A DNA stretch of 64,000 bases from Serripes groenlandicus (GCA_031761405.1 JASEVX010000010.1:32623784-32687783); one strand, 5' to 3'; numbered from the stretch's first letter, positions 13,801 to 22,199 are shown. The notes: generated by a model from the letters alone, not told the origin. A program made the numbers and translations.

Positions 13801-16800
13801 ATATGTTATACATGTATAGATTGATATGAGAACTTAATTCAACTAGAATTATCACTGAAGGTGATGAATACCCCCAGCTGGTGCCTGACAATATACATAT
13901 GTATGAGAAATTCAAGGGGCCATAACTCATTTAAAAATAATTCCAGTGCAACACGCCGACAATATGCACAACTAGGCTTGGTATCAATCATTCTTGTGAA
14001 GTTATATTGAATTCTGACCCAAGGGTCGCTGAGAAATAGTGTTCAGAAGAAATATCAACAGACCAACGGACCGACCGACAAGCGTGACTCCTATATAGCC
14101 CCCATATACTATGTATCTGGGGGTATAATTTTCTTAAGATCCTTATACAAACCCTTTATTGATAAGAGATATCTTGTGATCATTTATTTTTAAAAACCTC
14201 AAGAGGTCTAGATAAGGAGGAGTGAACAGATCTTTTCCCCACAATATCCCTCTTATGTCTCAACAAAACCCTATGTTGTGGGTATTCAACAGAATCGGCT
14301 CACTGAAACGATCCTTTGGAGTACCAACAACATGGGTTTGAGCTTCATAGCATGACTTTGGGATGTGAAATTCTCTTCCCATCAAAAGCTCTAAAACCTG
14401 TATTAAATGCCACCTTTATTTAATCATTTATCTGTCAAATATCCCATGTCTGGTAATAACTCATATCAAGACAAAATGCTGCGGGGATAGCATTACACTA
14501 CAATTCATCAGTCTCTGGATAAATAGGACTCGTTGGATTCCTAAATTACCAGTGATACTGTTGAAATTGGCACAAAATATCATTCAAAAAAACAAACTGA
14601 TTATCTGTCACATTTCAACAGAAGGCGTCTTTAAAAACCCAAATCAGGTAAACAGAAATCTTTTCCTACATAATAGAACAAATCTTGAGCAGACAACCAT
14701 GAAATAAATCTATGAAAAAATATGGAAAATCTCTATAAATCTCTATAAATTATAAATAAGTTGTCGAAAATATTGTGGCATGGTTTCCCACATACAACAA
14801 ATTTGTAGCAGATGACTTTGAAAACATAGCATACTTGTTAAATAAATGAAAAAATTGTGACACAAGAAGAAACTGTTCAGTATTAGCAATTTCCCTTTTT
14901 CCACAATATTTTTAAAAAGTCACTTTTTGCAGGTACTTCAGATTCCAAATGTGTCTGCATGTGCGAAAGTATTAACCCTTTCCCTCATATAGACGCTTTC
15001 TGATGCCTCTGCAGCAGATGGCTTTTTGAAAACATAGAGACAAAAGAAGAAATTGCTCAAAATGATTATCCATTCAATTATAGAGATTTTCTATTTTTTG
15101 ACAAAATATGTTCAAAGTCGTCTGCTGCAGAATTGTTGTATAAGAGAAAGGGTTAATTCCCTTTAAAAATGAATGTACAATAATTGAAAAGAGTTGAAAA
15201 CATTGTGGCAAAAGGAGAAATTGCTTGTTTTGAGCTATTTCTCCTTTTGTCGCCATGTTTTCAAAAAGCTGTCTGCTGCAGAGGCAACAGAAAGCATCTA
15301 TATGAGGGAAAATGTTAACAAACCTCTTCATCTTCCTCTTCGGAAACCTCTTCAACCCCGGACTCCGCTGCTTTAACATCCTTCACTATCTCGTCCATTT
15401 CGTCTTCTTCATCCGAGACCTCCTCAATACCGGAATTCTGGCCATCCATTTTGTCATCCTCTATTTCCCCCGAGTCGGACACTTCTTCCATCCCTGAGTT
15501 GGGTTCATCGACAATCTCCCCCAGCTCTCCTTCTTCATCCTCTGATACTTCCTCTAAAGAGGCATCAGACTTCATCTCCACATCCTGAAACAAGCACATT
15601 GTTGGAATTATTAGTTTCACAGAGGACTAGAGTTTCAATTCAATGCATCAAGTAAATACTGAGGTATGGACTCTTAATTTAGTTGCACGTAAAACTTTAA
15701 CCAGAATTTCTAAGTAAAAAGCCTTAACCAAGGTGTGACGCAGACGCCAGAGTGAGTAATAAAGCTCTCATATTCTTCGAATAGTCGAGCTAAAAATAAA
15801 CAAATGAGCAATAATTATTGTTCTTTTCTGCAGCAATTCAAACTTGTCTGCTGCATATGTTTATGCATTGTATCCCACACAGGTTAAAACCTTTTCCATT
15901 ATGCATCTGCTGCAGAAGTCTTGTAAAAACAATGCTTACTTTGCCATATTTTCATCTCTATTCAGAAATGATCTTTTCATTTATAGAGATTTCCCAACTT
16001 TTGCAGAGGTGTTTTAAACTTGCCTTCTGCAGATGTATAAGCAATGTATCAAGCATAGGGTTAAATATAGAATATACAGAACACATACCTCAGCTACAAG
16101 CTTTGTGCTATCTGGTTCTTTGGAAACATTGGCTTCTTCACCCTCATCTGTCTCCATTGCTTCTCCTTCCTCTTCTTCCTCCTCCTCCTCCTCTTCTTCT
16201 TCCTCTTCTTCACCTTCTTCAGCAGATTCTCCAGCTTCTGAGTCCTCGTCCATCTTTCCTTCATCTTGACTTTCCACATCTTTTGCTCCTACATCAGAAC
16301 CATTGTGTGACTGACTTATCTCAGGTTCGCTATTTTCCACTGCTGGTGCATCATCTCCTCCAAGTGGTTCATTCAAATCTAATGTGTTTTTATCAGTGTC
16401 TGCATCAGGGACATTAACTTTATCAGTTATTTCTTCTGCTAAATGATTTGAACTTTCTTCACTTTTAACATCCAAAGATTCATTATTAGGCACATCTAAT
16501 ATGTTTTTATCATGGCTTGCATCAGGAATACTTACTTCTTCTTTTGATTCACTTAATTCATCTAAAGATTCATTTATAGAGACATTGTTTTCACCTTTTT
16601 CCTGATTTAATACTTCTTCATTGTGAGCCATTTCATCAGCGTCTTCAACTTCTGCTGAACTTTCAGGTTCATTTAAACTACTTGATAAACTGTCAGGTTT
16701 ATTTGAATTACCGGATATGTTGTCAGATTCCTCTGATTTTGATATACTATCAACCTTATCTTCTTTCCCAGTATCATTACTTCCACGTTCATCGATAGTT

Positions 16801-19800
16801 TCTCTAGATGTTTTATTGTCTTGTATATCTATAGATTTTGAAGCTATATGAGGTGTCGAGTCATCCACACTATTACATTGTTCTGTATCTGAATGAGAAC
16901 TCGTAACACTGTGTTTATCCACATCTTCAGGGTCTTTATCAGCTAACATTTCATTTGGAGTGCTACTTTCCACCTTACATGTTTCATTCTCACCTTCACC
17001 GGACTTTGACACGTTTTCTAGGGATGTAGAGGTGACCTCCCCTGAACATTCATTCCCTGGTTCCCCAGAAGAGCCTACTGTATGTTCCCCATTTTCAGAG
17101 GAATCCTTCTTACCAGCTTCATTTGCTTCCAGATTATTCTCCTGACAACCATCTGTATGTGATGACACTTCATCTTTTCTTTTTTTTTGACAGTCATCAC
17201 TCGCTTCATTGGTGTCAGGTTCAGTGTTATTTAAAGCCTCATTCAAATTTTGGTCATCTTTTGATATATTGTCATCACAAACCTTTTTTCCTACCAATCT
17301 GTGGATATAAAATGATAAGATCTTTGTTTAAGCCTTTTCTACATACAGACACTTTCTAACATCTCTGCAGCAGATGACTTTTAAACAATGTTGAACAAGG
17401 AGAAATTGCACATAATGAGCAATTTCTCTGATTGCCACAGTGTTTTCATCTCTTTTCGAAGACTTTTATCAATATTAAGTAGATTTTTATCCAGATGATT
17501 TCAAAGTCGTCTTCCTGAGATTTGTTGTATGTGGGAAAGGTTTAAATCGTGGGAGTCATATAAATAAGTTCAACAAAATGAGCATGACCGTAGGCAAACC
17601 ACACTGCGGATAATTGTTGTCAACTGTACAACAAGATTGATCTGTGTAGCCAATGACCAAGGTCTTTAATGATCCTAAACAGTTTACCTCATATGAAAAT
17701 GCAAGTGTCGTCTGCTTTTGAAAACATCTAAAGATTTTAGAAACATCTCAAAAATCATTAGTATAATTTTGATTAAGACTTAAAGATTTTATGAAACTTA
17801 AGTCTTAAAATGGGTACATGAAATTGTGTTGTCTGCCAATAACTCATAGTATGACAGACTGACAAGGGGAAGTGTTCCCCATATTTCACCCTTCCAACTT
17901 GTAGATGGCAAAAAGCTGGGGGAAAAAGGAGAAATTATATATATTTTTTTTAATTATCTGAATGTAACTAAGGCAAACTTGTACATTTGGACAGACTTTA
18001 GAATAGAAAATGTTGCAGGAAAAGTAATTAGTATAAATTGATTAGGAAAACAAATTTCTTGTTTTATGATATTTTTAAACAAGAGGGCGTTCATGTACGA
18101 GGTCAATGAAGGTCCTAAGTCGCTTCCCTGAGTATCATAACACTTAAGTTCAAAGAAGTATGTTGAAGGGTTGTGTTCAGGATGAACAAACGAATGTTAT
18201 GGAAACTACATGCAAAAATGTACACATGGCTCGAATTTTATTGTTGTAGCTTTAAAAACTTTAAAAAAGTTGCTCATGGTAAAAGAAGGAAAATAACAAA
18301 AAAGAGCCCCGTCCGCAGATTCCCATGCTTTACAAAGGATCAGAATAATTTGAGCAATCTTTATAGAAGGTCACAAATTATATTCAAATCGGACCAGTAC
18401 TTTCGGAAAAGTAAAAGTTTAAGACTGAGGTCTGGGCACACAACGGATATCAGGCCATCACAATATTTCACCATGAGCAATACTCGCCATTAGGCAATAA
18501 TGCATCAAAGGAATATAAATATTATGTTGGCTAGAGGTAAGGTAATCTACAATTTGAAAAAGCAAGCATTCAGGCCATGTTTTCATATCAAGCATAAACC
18601 CTTTTTACCTTGGCAAACAAAAATATCTTCCTTCTACATTTTTACCATTTGAGTACAAATATTATTGGACATAAAATTAAAAATGCCCTATTCATCTGGA
18701 TCAGAATAATTTGGGCAATCTTTATAGAAGGTCACATATTATATTTAAATCGGAATGGTACTTTCGGAAAAGTAAAAGTTTACGGGCACACAACGGATAT
18801 CAGGCCATCACAAAGCTCACCATGAAGAATAGGCAATAATTCATCAAAGGAATATAAATATTATGTTAGCTAGAGGTCAGATAATCTACAATTTGAAAAA
18901 GCAAGCATTCAACACATGTTTTCATATCAGATTAAACCCTTTTTCCCTTTGCAAACAAAAATATCTTCCTTCTACATTTTTGGCATCGGATATAAAATTT
19001 AAAAAGCGCTATTCATCTGTTAATGCAAGAGTTGAGAATGCAAATTAAACAATTATCATAAATTTTAGCCTGCTTTTGTTTTTGAATGCTAAACATTAAT
19101 AATATGCATGTAAACTAAATTCCAGTCAGCGCTTTGGTAAATTGCCTTTTCAATTTAAACCGAAAACTGACAAATTAATTAAGTCATTGATGTTTTACAA
19201 TGCACACAAATCCTTGGAAGTTGGATATTTCTATCAGTATTCGGAATAAGAATAGAATCCTGAAGACGACATAGTAGTCCATATGATAATTCTTCTCACT
19301 CAAAATTTACCCGACAATAGATTTAGGGACATCCATTTTAAACTTATTTTCCATGTGTTTGCATGTTAATTGTTCAAATTTGTGCTTGATTATTTGCTTT
19401 TCCATGTGATTTGCATGTATTGTAGAGTCTTCTAACTTTGTGAATATCCTAAGTTGATGACGTCATCATTGATTATTCTTACCCTTTTATGGGATGACTT
19501 TGTACAAGCATTGACAGTCAATTTAGAAGTGTGTTAAAATGTCCTGATGTCTAAAGATTCATTCAGTCCTTGACAGCCTAATTCTTTGAATGCTCAGGTC
19601 AGTCTCAAAAATTTCGGAGCCCGGAGTATATGTGAAAGGAAACTGTGTTTGACTGTTTCAAACTAGGCAAATCAAATGTAATGGTAATCATATAATGATA
19701 TAATTAAGGAAAAACTATAATACCTGTTATCTTGGGAAGCAGGAACAATGTTGGTTCTGTTATCACCAGCTTTTATGTCTTCTTCACCTGTTAAGCCTGG

Positions 19801-19861
19801 CCCTTCCTGTGGCTCAGTTGCCATATCGCCTGATGACTGCTTCCTCACTTCTTCTTTCACA
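1724..19861 (-). CDS. ZC3H18: ZC3H18-like CCCH zinc-finger protein, 12 exons, C-terminus beyond window
   Basis: Nuclear RNA-binding adaptor. In vertebrates ZC3H18 links the cap-binding complex to RNA export and to exosome decay. Exons in transcript order: 19861-19724, 17298-16089, 15584-15324, 13792-13289, 11638-11464, 10233-10151, 9274-9185, 8078-7927, 7203-6996, 6133-6048, 4414-4250, 1810-1724. All junctions are AG/GT and the reading phase is continuous throughout. The order is an acidic Ser/Glu-rich N-terminus, one C-x7-C-x5-C-x3-H finger followed by HPGVNDKGNY, the block AWERGLRQAKELRKKAS, a Pro/Arg-rich part, ADEWHDPWRRS, and an RS tail ending SHSYSSYSS. Each block has a counterpart in vertebrate ZC3H18. 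About 1,053 codons are visible, already longer than human (953 residues), mainly because of the 403-codon acidic exon. No upstream start exon was recognised. An internal Met (MATEPQEG) in the first exon may be the start if that exon is preceded only by 5' UTR. The last visible exon ends in phase 2, so the C-terminus lies left of base 1. Confidence 0.9.
1873..3275 (+). mobile_element. TTAA MITE copy split by a 1.2-kb insertion
   Basis: Left half TTTAACCCTTTCCCACAC ... AATTGCTCATGATGAGCAAT. The right half resumes after 3,238 with TTTTTGCTGCAGATTTTTCA. The 1.2-kb element at 2034-3237 lies between them. Confidence 0.6.
2034..3237. mobile_element. 1.2-kb TIR element with 7-bp target duplication
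   Basis: Ends AGGGTTCAAACTTA and TAAATTTGAACCCT are inverted. Flanks GGACTTC (2027-2033) and GGACTTC (3238-3244) are an exact 7-bp direct repeat. Internal inverted ACTTGC/GCAAGT tracts occur near the left end. No transposase frame is visible; the 137-codon frame at 1,987-2,400 crosses the boundary and is chance. Confidence 0.7.
3800..3977 (+). mobile_element. TTAA MITE, left end decayed
   Basis: Core GCAGACGACTTTTGAAAAC, hairpin GAAATTGCTC..GAGCAATTTC-like, right terminus GGGAAAGGGTTAA. Confidence 0.6.
4250..4414 (-). CDS. ZC3H18: ZC3H18 exon with DEWHDPWRRS
   Basis: 165 bp, encoding YVAPREANVEIRREKLREKQ, RSPSPSPVKRS and IKADEWHDPWRRSNVN. The human protein has VKRADEWKDPWRRSKS. The donor is AG/GTCAGT, phase 2. 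Confidence 0.85.
4555..4781 (+). mobile_element. TTAA MITE, intact (reference copy)
   Basis: TTAACCCTTTCCCTCATATA ... GTATGAGGGAAAGGGTTAA, 227 bp. Internal order: GACGCCTCTGCAGCAGA-like, GAAAAC, stem GAAATTGCAC/GTGCAATTTC-like, CCACAATGTTTTC, GTCGTCTGCTGCAGA. TTAA at both ends and the CCCTTT terminus point to piggyBac-type mobilisation. It sits in a ZC3H18 intron. Confidence 0.85.
4970..5045. repeat. ACGG microsatellite remnant
   Basis: A short GACGGACGGACAG tract, typical of pearl-like element ends, but with no clear hairpin next to it. Confidence 0.35.
5216..5262. repeat. Perfect 13-bp inverted repeat
   Basis: AAATTTAGGTGCC and GGCACCTAAATTT separated by about 20 bp, next to the 5.3-kb direct duplication. 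Confidence 0.5.
5302..5680. repeat. Two tandem copies of a ~190-bp unit
   Basis: Copies at about 5302-5482 and 5485-5680. Both contain TTTTCAAAATAGGTTTTTAG, TTACAGCCGTTTCACGCCAA, CAGGGGAAACCATCCTTA and GTATGCATGCTATAT. The function is unknown. The sequence is non-coding. Confidence 0.75.
5818..6016 (+). mobile_element. TTAA MITE
   Basis: TTAACCCTTTCCCACATGCA ... GTATGAGGGAAAGGGTTAA, with the central hairpin partly deleted. It lies next to the ZC3H18 exon at 6048-6133. Confidence 0.8.
6048..6133 (-). CDS. ZC3H18: ZC3H18 Ser/Pro-rich exon
   Basis: 86 bp, encoding APPDRYTSPTLRPSPRRFSP then SPPAQYHN. The donor GTTGGT at 6047 is chosen over a better-looking GTATCT four bases later, because only the first keeps the next exon open (phase 2). 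Confidence 0.75.
6602..6980 (-). mobile_element. TTAA MITE, reverse orientation, with nested insertion
   Basis: Starts TTAACCCTTTCCCTCATACA and ends CTATATGAGGGAAAGGTTTAA. It is split by a second TTAA element at 6677-6829. Confidence 0.75.
6677..6829. mobile_element. Second TTAA MITE family, nested
   Basis: Termini (T)TAACCCTTTCAGTGCC and GGCGCTGAAAGAGTTAA are inverted, 153 bp. A decayed relative may lie at 26,275-26,420, ending CAGCACTGAAAGGATTAA. Confidence 0.65.
6996..7203 (-). CDS. ZC3H18: ZC3H18 exon with DYENFEVRW
   Basis: 208 bp, encoding PLSDDEYYDQTPVRLQQKQM, then HGDYENFEVRW and a Pro/Gly-rich end PPERPYR. Human ZC3H18 has GGQYENFRVQY at the matching place. A MITE terminus lies about 15 bp inside the following intron. 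Confidence 0.85.
7760..8400. mobile_element. Decayed TTAA MITE remnants
   Basis: Fragments at about 7765-7895 and 8203-8400 retain CTCTGCAGCAGACGA, GAAAAC..., and CCACAATGTTTTCAAC-like cores without clean ends. The ZC3H18 exon 7927-8078 lies between them. Confidence 0.5.
7927..8078 (-). CDS. ZC3H18: ZC3H18 exon with LRKKAS block
   Basis: 152 bp, encoding LRKKASERRELDTNFEHKKF and then NPEYNKENTIDTERSAV. It corresponds to the KKATIRKEQ ... FDKENE region of the human protein. The donor is TTAGA/GTAAGT, phase 2. Confidence 0.85.
8635..8866. mobile_element. TTAA MITE, divergent
   Basis: TTAACCTTTTCACACC ... CATGTGGGAAAGGATTAA. Its right TTAA (8863-8866) is also the left TTAA of the next copy. 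A duplicated GAGCAATTTCTCTTTATG occurs in its hairpin. Confidence 0.75.
8863..9092 (-). mobile_element. TTAA MITE, intact, reverse orientation
   Basis: TTAACCCTTTCCCTCATACG ... GCGTCTATATGAGGGAAAGG-ATTAA. The hairpin is AAATTGCACGTTTCGTGCAATTT with perfect arms. Confidence 0.85.
9185..9274 (-). CDS. ZC3H18: ZC3H18 exon with AWERGLRQAKE block
   Basis: 90 bp, phase 0. A Pro/Ser-rich stretch leads to ETAWERGLRQAKE, the most recognisable ZC3H18 motif after the finger. Splice sites are CTTCAG and GAG/GTAAAT. Confidence 0.9.
9310..9468. mobile_element. Family-2 MITE
   Basis: Ends CTAGATAAGGGG and CCCCTTATCTAG are a 12-bp perfect inverted repeat. An inner inverted pair CCTATGTTGT/ACAACATAGG lies inside. 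Relatives are at 14,208 and 40,068. Confidence 0.7.
9625..9843. mobile_element. TTAA MITE, divergent
   Basis: TTAACCCTTTCCAGCATA ... GGTAAAGGGTTTAA, with CAGCAGAAG and ATGAGCAATTTCTCCTTATG inside. Confidence 0.65.
9890..10030 (+). mobile_element. Short pearl-like element
   Basis: Starts ACAAGAGCACCGCGTACGGC and GCTCGACT. It contains (GCC)n and ends TAGCTCTCGTTTTTTCAAAA..GTCGAGCTAAAAA. Confidence 0.55.
10151..10233 (-). CDS. ZC3H18: ZC3H18 exon after the finger
   Basis: 83 bp, encoding (G)NYQLIERPGFNNKSQSQ then FKDQWEEQQE. It follows VNDK directly, matching the VNDKGNYSLI order of the human protein. The acceptor is CTAACAG and the donor is GAG/GTAGGT. Confidence 0.85.
10932..11463 (-). repeat. 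Eight tandem partial copies of the CCCH exon plus splice donor
   Basis: About 66-bp units downstream of the true zinc-finger exon. On the minus strand each carries TGTACATGGGGAACCAACTG (or a G5 variant), then TTTTTACATCCAGGGGTTAA, GATAAAG and GTAAGACAAGCTTC. That is finger residues CTWGTNCRFLHPGVNDK plus the first intron bases. Four to five copies have an extra G that breaks the frame. The distal copies have drifted (CATTTACA, ACATTTATC). Confidence 0.85.
11464..11638 (-). CDS. ZC3H18: ZC3H18 CCCH zinc-finger exon
   Basis: 175 bp. The acidic stretch GELEEEEDCEEGEI leads into the finger CRFFMRGHCTWGTNCRFLH, giving C-x7-C-x5-C-x3-H with every zinc ligand present, followed by PGVNDK. The donor is AAAG/GTAAGAC, phase 1, and joins GC of exon 10233 to give Gly and NYQLIERPG. 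The 3' half of this exon plus its donor is tandemly duplicated downstream at 10,932-11,463. Confidence 0.95.
11765..11968 (+). mobile_element. TTAA MITE, ends decayed
   Basis: CTTTTCCCACATACAGATGC, GACGCCTCTGCAGCAGACGA, hairpin GAAATTGCTC..GCGCAATTTC, GTCGTCTACTTCAGA. Confidence 0.65.
12000..13250. other. ZC3H18 intron, mostly featureless AT-rich
   Basis: A pearl-like left end ACAAGAGCTGTCGGAGGACA at 12,226 is visible. A short direct repeat AACTGATTAAATGGTGTAAC occurs at 12,946 and 12,975. Nothing else is supportable. Confidence 0.4.
13289..13792 (-). CDS. ZC3H18: ZC3H18 acidic-to-basic linker exon
   Basis: 504 bp, 168 codons, phase 0 at both ends. Glu-rich tracts are followed by a Lys/Ser-rich segment (KEEKRSKSSDKKKKERR) and then DVELDYDDVHEEAKDKQG. 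The acceptor is CACTCAG and the donor is TCT/GTAAGT. The mixed-charge linker precedes the zinc finger, as in vertebrate ZC3H18. Confidence 0.85.
13841..14129 (+). mobile_element. Short pearl-like element, AACTAGAATTATCACTG family
   Basis: Begins AACTAGAATTATCACTGAAG plus TACCCCCAG and has one monomer. It ends with ACCAACGGACCGACCGACAA and a CCCCCATATAC..GGGGGTATAATT hairpin. Same ends as the large array element at 55,880-58,062. Confidence 0.65.
14208..14400. mobile_element. Family-2 MITE, second copy
   Basis: CTAGATAAGGAGGAGTGAAC, AACAAAACCCTATGTTGTGG, CCAACAACATGGGTTTGAG. The right end is decayed. Confidence 0.6.
14772..14975. mobile_element. TTAA MITE, decayed
   Basis: TTTCCCACATACAACAAAT ... 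GTGTCTGCATGTGCGAAAGTATTAA-type end. It shares its TTAA with the next copy. Confidence 0.6.
14972..15156 (+). mobile_element. TTAA MITE with internal deletion
   Basis: TTAACCCTTTCCCTCATATA ... GAGAAAGGGTTAA, 185 bp. About 45 bp after the hairpin left arm is missing. Confidence 0.8.
15153..15318 (-). mobile_element. TTAA MITE, left part lost, abuts previous copy
   Basis: GTTGAAAACATTGTGGCAAA, hairpin, CTGTCTGCTGCAGAGGC, then CATCTATATGAGGGAAAATG-TTAA. The terminal TTAA is at +6 to +9 of the intron after exon 15584-15324. Confidence 0.7.
15324..15584 (-). CDS. ZC3H18: ZC3H18 acidic exon with EEVS repeats
   Basis: 261 bp, 87 codons, phase 0 at both ends. It encodes four to five degenerate repeats built on SG(M/I/V)EEVS(D/E). 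The donor is GAG/GTTTGT. A MITE terminus (TTAA) begins at intron position +6. Confidence 0.85.
15690..15796 (+). mobile_element. Pearl-like right-end fragment
   Basis: TTAACCAAGGTGTGACGCAG, AGCTCTCATATTCTTCGAAT, AGTCGAGCTAAAAA. Same end as at 54,400-54,455. Confidence 0.5.
15884..16064. mobile_element. TTAA MITE, variant subfamily
   Basis: TTAAAACCTTTTCCATTATG ... GTATCAAGCATAGGGTTAAA. A half copy precedes it (15,827-15,887). It lies 25 bp inside the intron after the giant exon. Confidence 0.6.
16089..17298 (-). CDS. ZC3H18: ZC3H18 giant acidic exon
   Basis: 1,210 bp, 403 codons. It is almost entirely Ser/Glu/Asp/Asn with a run of about 20 Glu near its end, and is predicted disordered. The acceptor is at 17299-17300 and the donor is GAG/GTATGT. 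Repeated motifs such as NESLD, SESSN and D(T/K)NTLD suggest internal expansion. The antisense open frames at 15,818-16,417 and 16,033-16,269 are shadows of this low-complexity strand. Confidence 0.85.
17328..17545 (+). mobile_element. TTAA MITE
   Basis: TTAAGCCTTTTCTACATACA ... GTATGTGGGAAAGGTTTAA with TCTGCAGCAGATGAC and the central hairpin. Confidence 0.75.
18079..19000. repeat. Element-like block with a ~360-bp direct duplication
   Basis: Starts AACAAGAGGGCGTTCATGTA. Units at about 18,341-18,660 and 18,704-18,990 share CAGAATAATTTG(A/G)GCAATC, ACTTTCGGAAAAGTAAAAGT, CACAACGGATATCAGGCCAT and TATCTTCCTTCTACATTTTT. No long ORF. Confidence 0.65.
19724..19861 (-). CDS. ZC3H18: ZC3H18 first recognised coding exon
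   Basis: 138 bp, encoding VKEEVRKQSSGD followed by MATEPQEGPGL. The acceptor is TTTGTAG and the donor is AG/GTATTA in phase 2. The split Arg codon is completed by the A that begins exon 17298-16089. The Met inside this exon could be the initiator. Otherwise a short upstream exon exists that I could not find. Confidence 0.7.
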
Positions 19862-19935
19862 CTACAAAAGTAAAGAGAGGAAATGCAGGACATTACATAC
19901 CAAGAGTAAGCAGATCATTGACTGGGGTTTGCATA

Positions 19936-19937
<2 letters not shown>

Positions 19938-19973
<36 letters not shown>

Positions 19974-19985
19974 TATATATGCAGT
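19938..19985. repeat. (TA)n microsatellite
   Basis: About 20 TA repeats with one interruption. Confidence 0.9.
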
Positions 19986-20361
19986 GCATTCATTAAGTGT
20001 ACATCCTGATTAACCATTAAACATCACTAAATTAATAATAAATACAAGAATGTTTTTTGGAATAACTTTAACTGGAGGTAACTCGTTAAAATTAAATTAT
20101 AGTGCATCCACTAACACGCTTGGCCGAGTTCTTAACATCTTGCGTTGAAGTTGTGTAAACCAATCACCTGTACAACCTGTTTGTTTGAAGGGATCTTATT
20201 CACATGAAAGAATTTTTTTTTTCCCTCCTCAACACATTTCTGTTGAGATAAGATTAAACAAGCATAAACAATAAGCAAATACAAAACTTCCAGAATTCTG
20301 ACAAAAAATCCTGATATTTGGATGATGAATTTCAAATTCAAGGAAATACTCCTTAAATAAG

Positions 20362-20591
20362 TTAACCCTTTCCCTCATATAGATGCTTTCTGATGCCTCT
20401 GCAGCAGACGGCTTTTTGAAAACATAGTGACAAAAGAAGAAATTGCACAAAACGTGCAATTTCTCCTTTTGCCACAATGTTTTCCACTTTTTGTCATAGG
20501 TTATCCATTCAATTATAGAGATTTTCTATTTTTGGATAAAATATGTTCAAAGTCGTCTGCTGCAGATTTGTTGTATGAGGGAAATGGTTAA
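20362..20591 (+). mobile_element. TTAA MITE, intact
   Basis: TTAACCCTTTCCCTCATATA ... GTATGAGGGAAATGGTTAA, 230 bp, with a perfect GAAATTGCAC/GTGCAATTTC stem. Confidence 0.85.
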
Positions 20592-21149
20592 TGAAAGCTC
20601 TTCGTATGAATAGAAAAGAAATACTGAAAGAAAAGTCAAAGGAGACAACCTTCCAAATCTAAGTTGCCCTTACAAGAGACATTATAATACAGATTCACAG
20701 CATCATAATATAACATAAAATCTTGCAGAAAGCACAAGAGTTTTGATCCTTATCAAAGACGATTGGAGATCGATAGCACACTTCTCCCAACCTTCTGCAA
20801 ACAGTTTGCACTGTAATTATTATAAACATATCACTATGACAATATTTCTATAGATGCTTCGATATTTATATAAAAAAAATATATCTTGAGATATGTTTGC
20901 AAATTGGTGAAGCTAATCCTTGAAATATGGCATCTCACAAGACTTGCACCTCTGGCCGAGTATTGTGCCCTAACTAGCGAGATGTGTGCTTTGCGTAATC
21001 AGTCTCCGCCCTTACTACCTTACCAAGTTTGTTCTGAACTGAAAAGATTGAACTCCTCAGAGTGAAATTGTCTGTTACACCTGGCAGTACCAAATTTATC
21101 ATAGAAAAACGTTAATTTTGATTTGTGAGAAAAAATTTCAGAACAGTGA

Positions 21150-22190
21150 AAGACTCTAGAAGCCAACCACTCTACCAACGTCACCATAAAAGCCAGCTTC
21201 TACAACAGGGCTGTAGAACTAGAAGTCAGTGGTATTTATAGCTATACCCAATTCATGTTACATTTCTCCGCCTTTTCATTCGACTTTGACCCAGAAGTAG
21301 CACAATTGCACATAAGCAGTACACCAGAGCGAAACCTTTGTAACATAACTCGGAACCAAGAGGGTCCGGGGATGATGATGATGTCATCCCAAAATCCCAC
21401 CACTTCCACCATTTGTATTTGTGTTCTGGGTCCCTCACAGAGTAAAGCCATTGCGGGTCACCCATCCAGGCACTAACCGCAATGTAATATGTATGTTGCT
21501 ATAAAACTATTAAAAGCTGGCTTCCACAGCAAGTCTATAATGTGGTATTTGTACCTATACCCCATTCCTGTTACATTTCTCCCTCTTTTCTCTTGACTTT
21601 GCTCAGAAATAACACAACTGCAAACTAGCAGTACACCAGAGAGGAGCCTATGTTACATAATTGTAACCACCGGGCGACATCCCCAAGATCCCTTTGCTGC
21701 CGACATTTGTAACGTATACTGGGTCCTTCACGATGCATCATGCTGCTTAACTTTGTGAAAAATCCCCGCTAGCGGCTACTAACGTCACTATAAAAGCCAG
21801 CTTCCACAGCAAGGCTGTAGAAATGGTATTTGTACCTAATAACCTTTACTGCTACATTTTTCCTGATTTTGACCCGAAAACAAACTTGCAGTACAATAGA
21901 GCAGAGACCATGTTACATGAAACCCCTGTTACATTACTTGTTCAACCAGAGTCCTGGGAGGATGGTGATGTCACCCCAATATTCCACCATTTGAAAATGT
22001 GTACCGGTACCAGGTCCCTCACGGTGTTAAGCGATCGCGAGTCACCCATCCAGTCACTTACAGCAATGTAAAGTAGCTTAACTAAGTGAAAAAGCCAACC
22101 TTTCAACCAACGTTGCTATAAAAGCTGGCTTCCACAGCAAGGCTGTAAAAGTGGTATTTGTACCTATAGCATATACCTTGATACCTTGAT
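21150..22190 (-). repeat. Four-unit repeat block with 5S rRNA-like boxes
   Basis: Units near 21,163, 21,500, 21,780 and 22,095 share AAAAGCCAGCTTCCACAGCA, ATTTGTACCTATA and CAGTACACCAGAG. Two units carry (minus strand) GGTTAGTGCCTGGATGGGTG (21,460-21,480) and GTAAGTGACTGGATGGGTGA (22,043-22,063), close to the 5S rRNA internal segment. TTGGTAGAGTGGTTGGCTTC resembles a pol III A box. It could be a 5S/tRNA-derived SINE array. It lies between the divergent ZC3H18 and CTNNBL1 starts. Confidence 0.5.
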
Positions 22191-22199
22191 GTTAGGTCA

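Noticed and set aside
15818..16417. 199-codon plus-strand frame rich in Leu/Pro
   Set aside because: It is antisense to the Glu-rich ZC3H18 exon; long antisense frames are expected opposite GAA/GAG runs.
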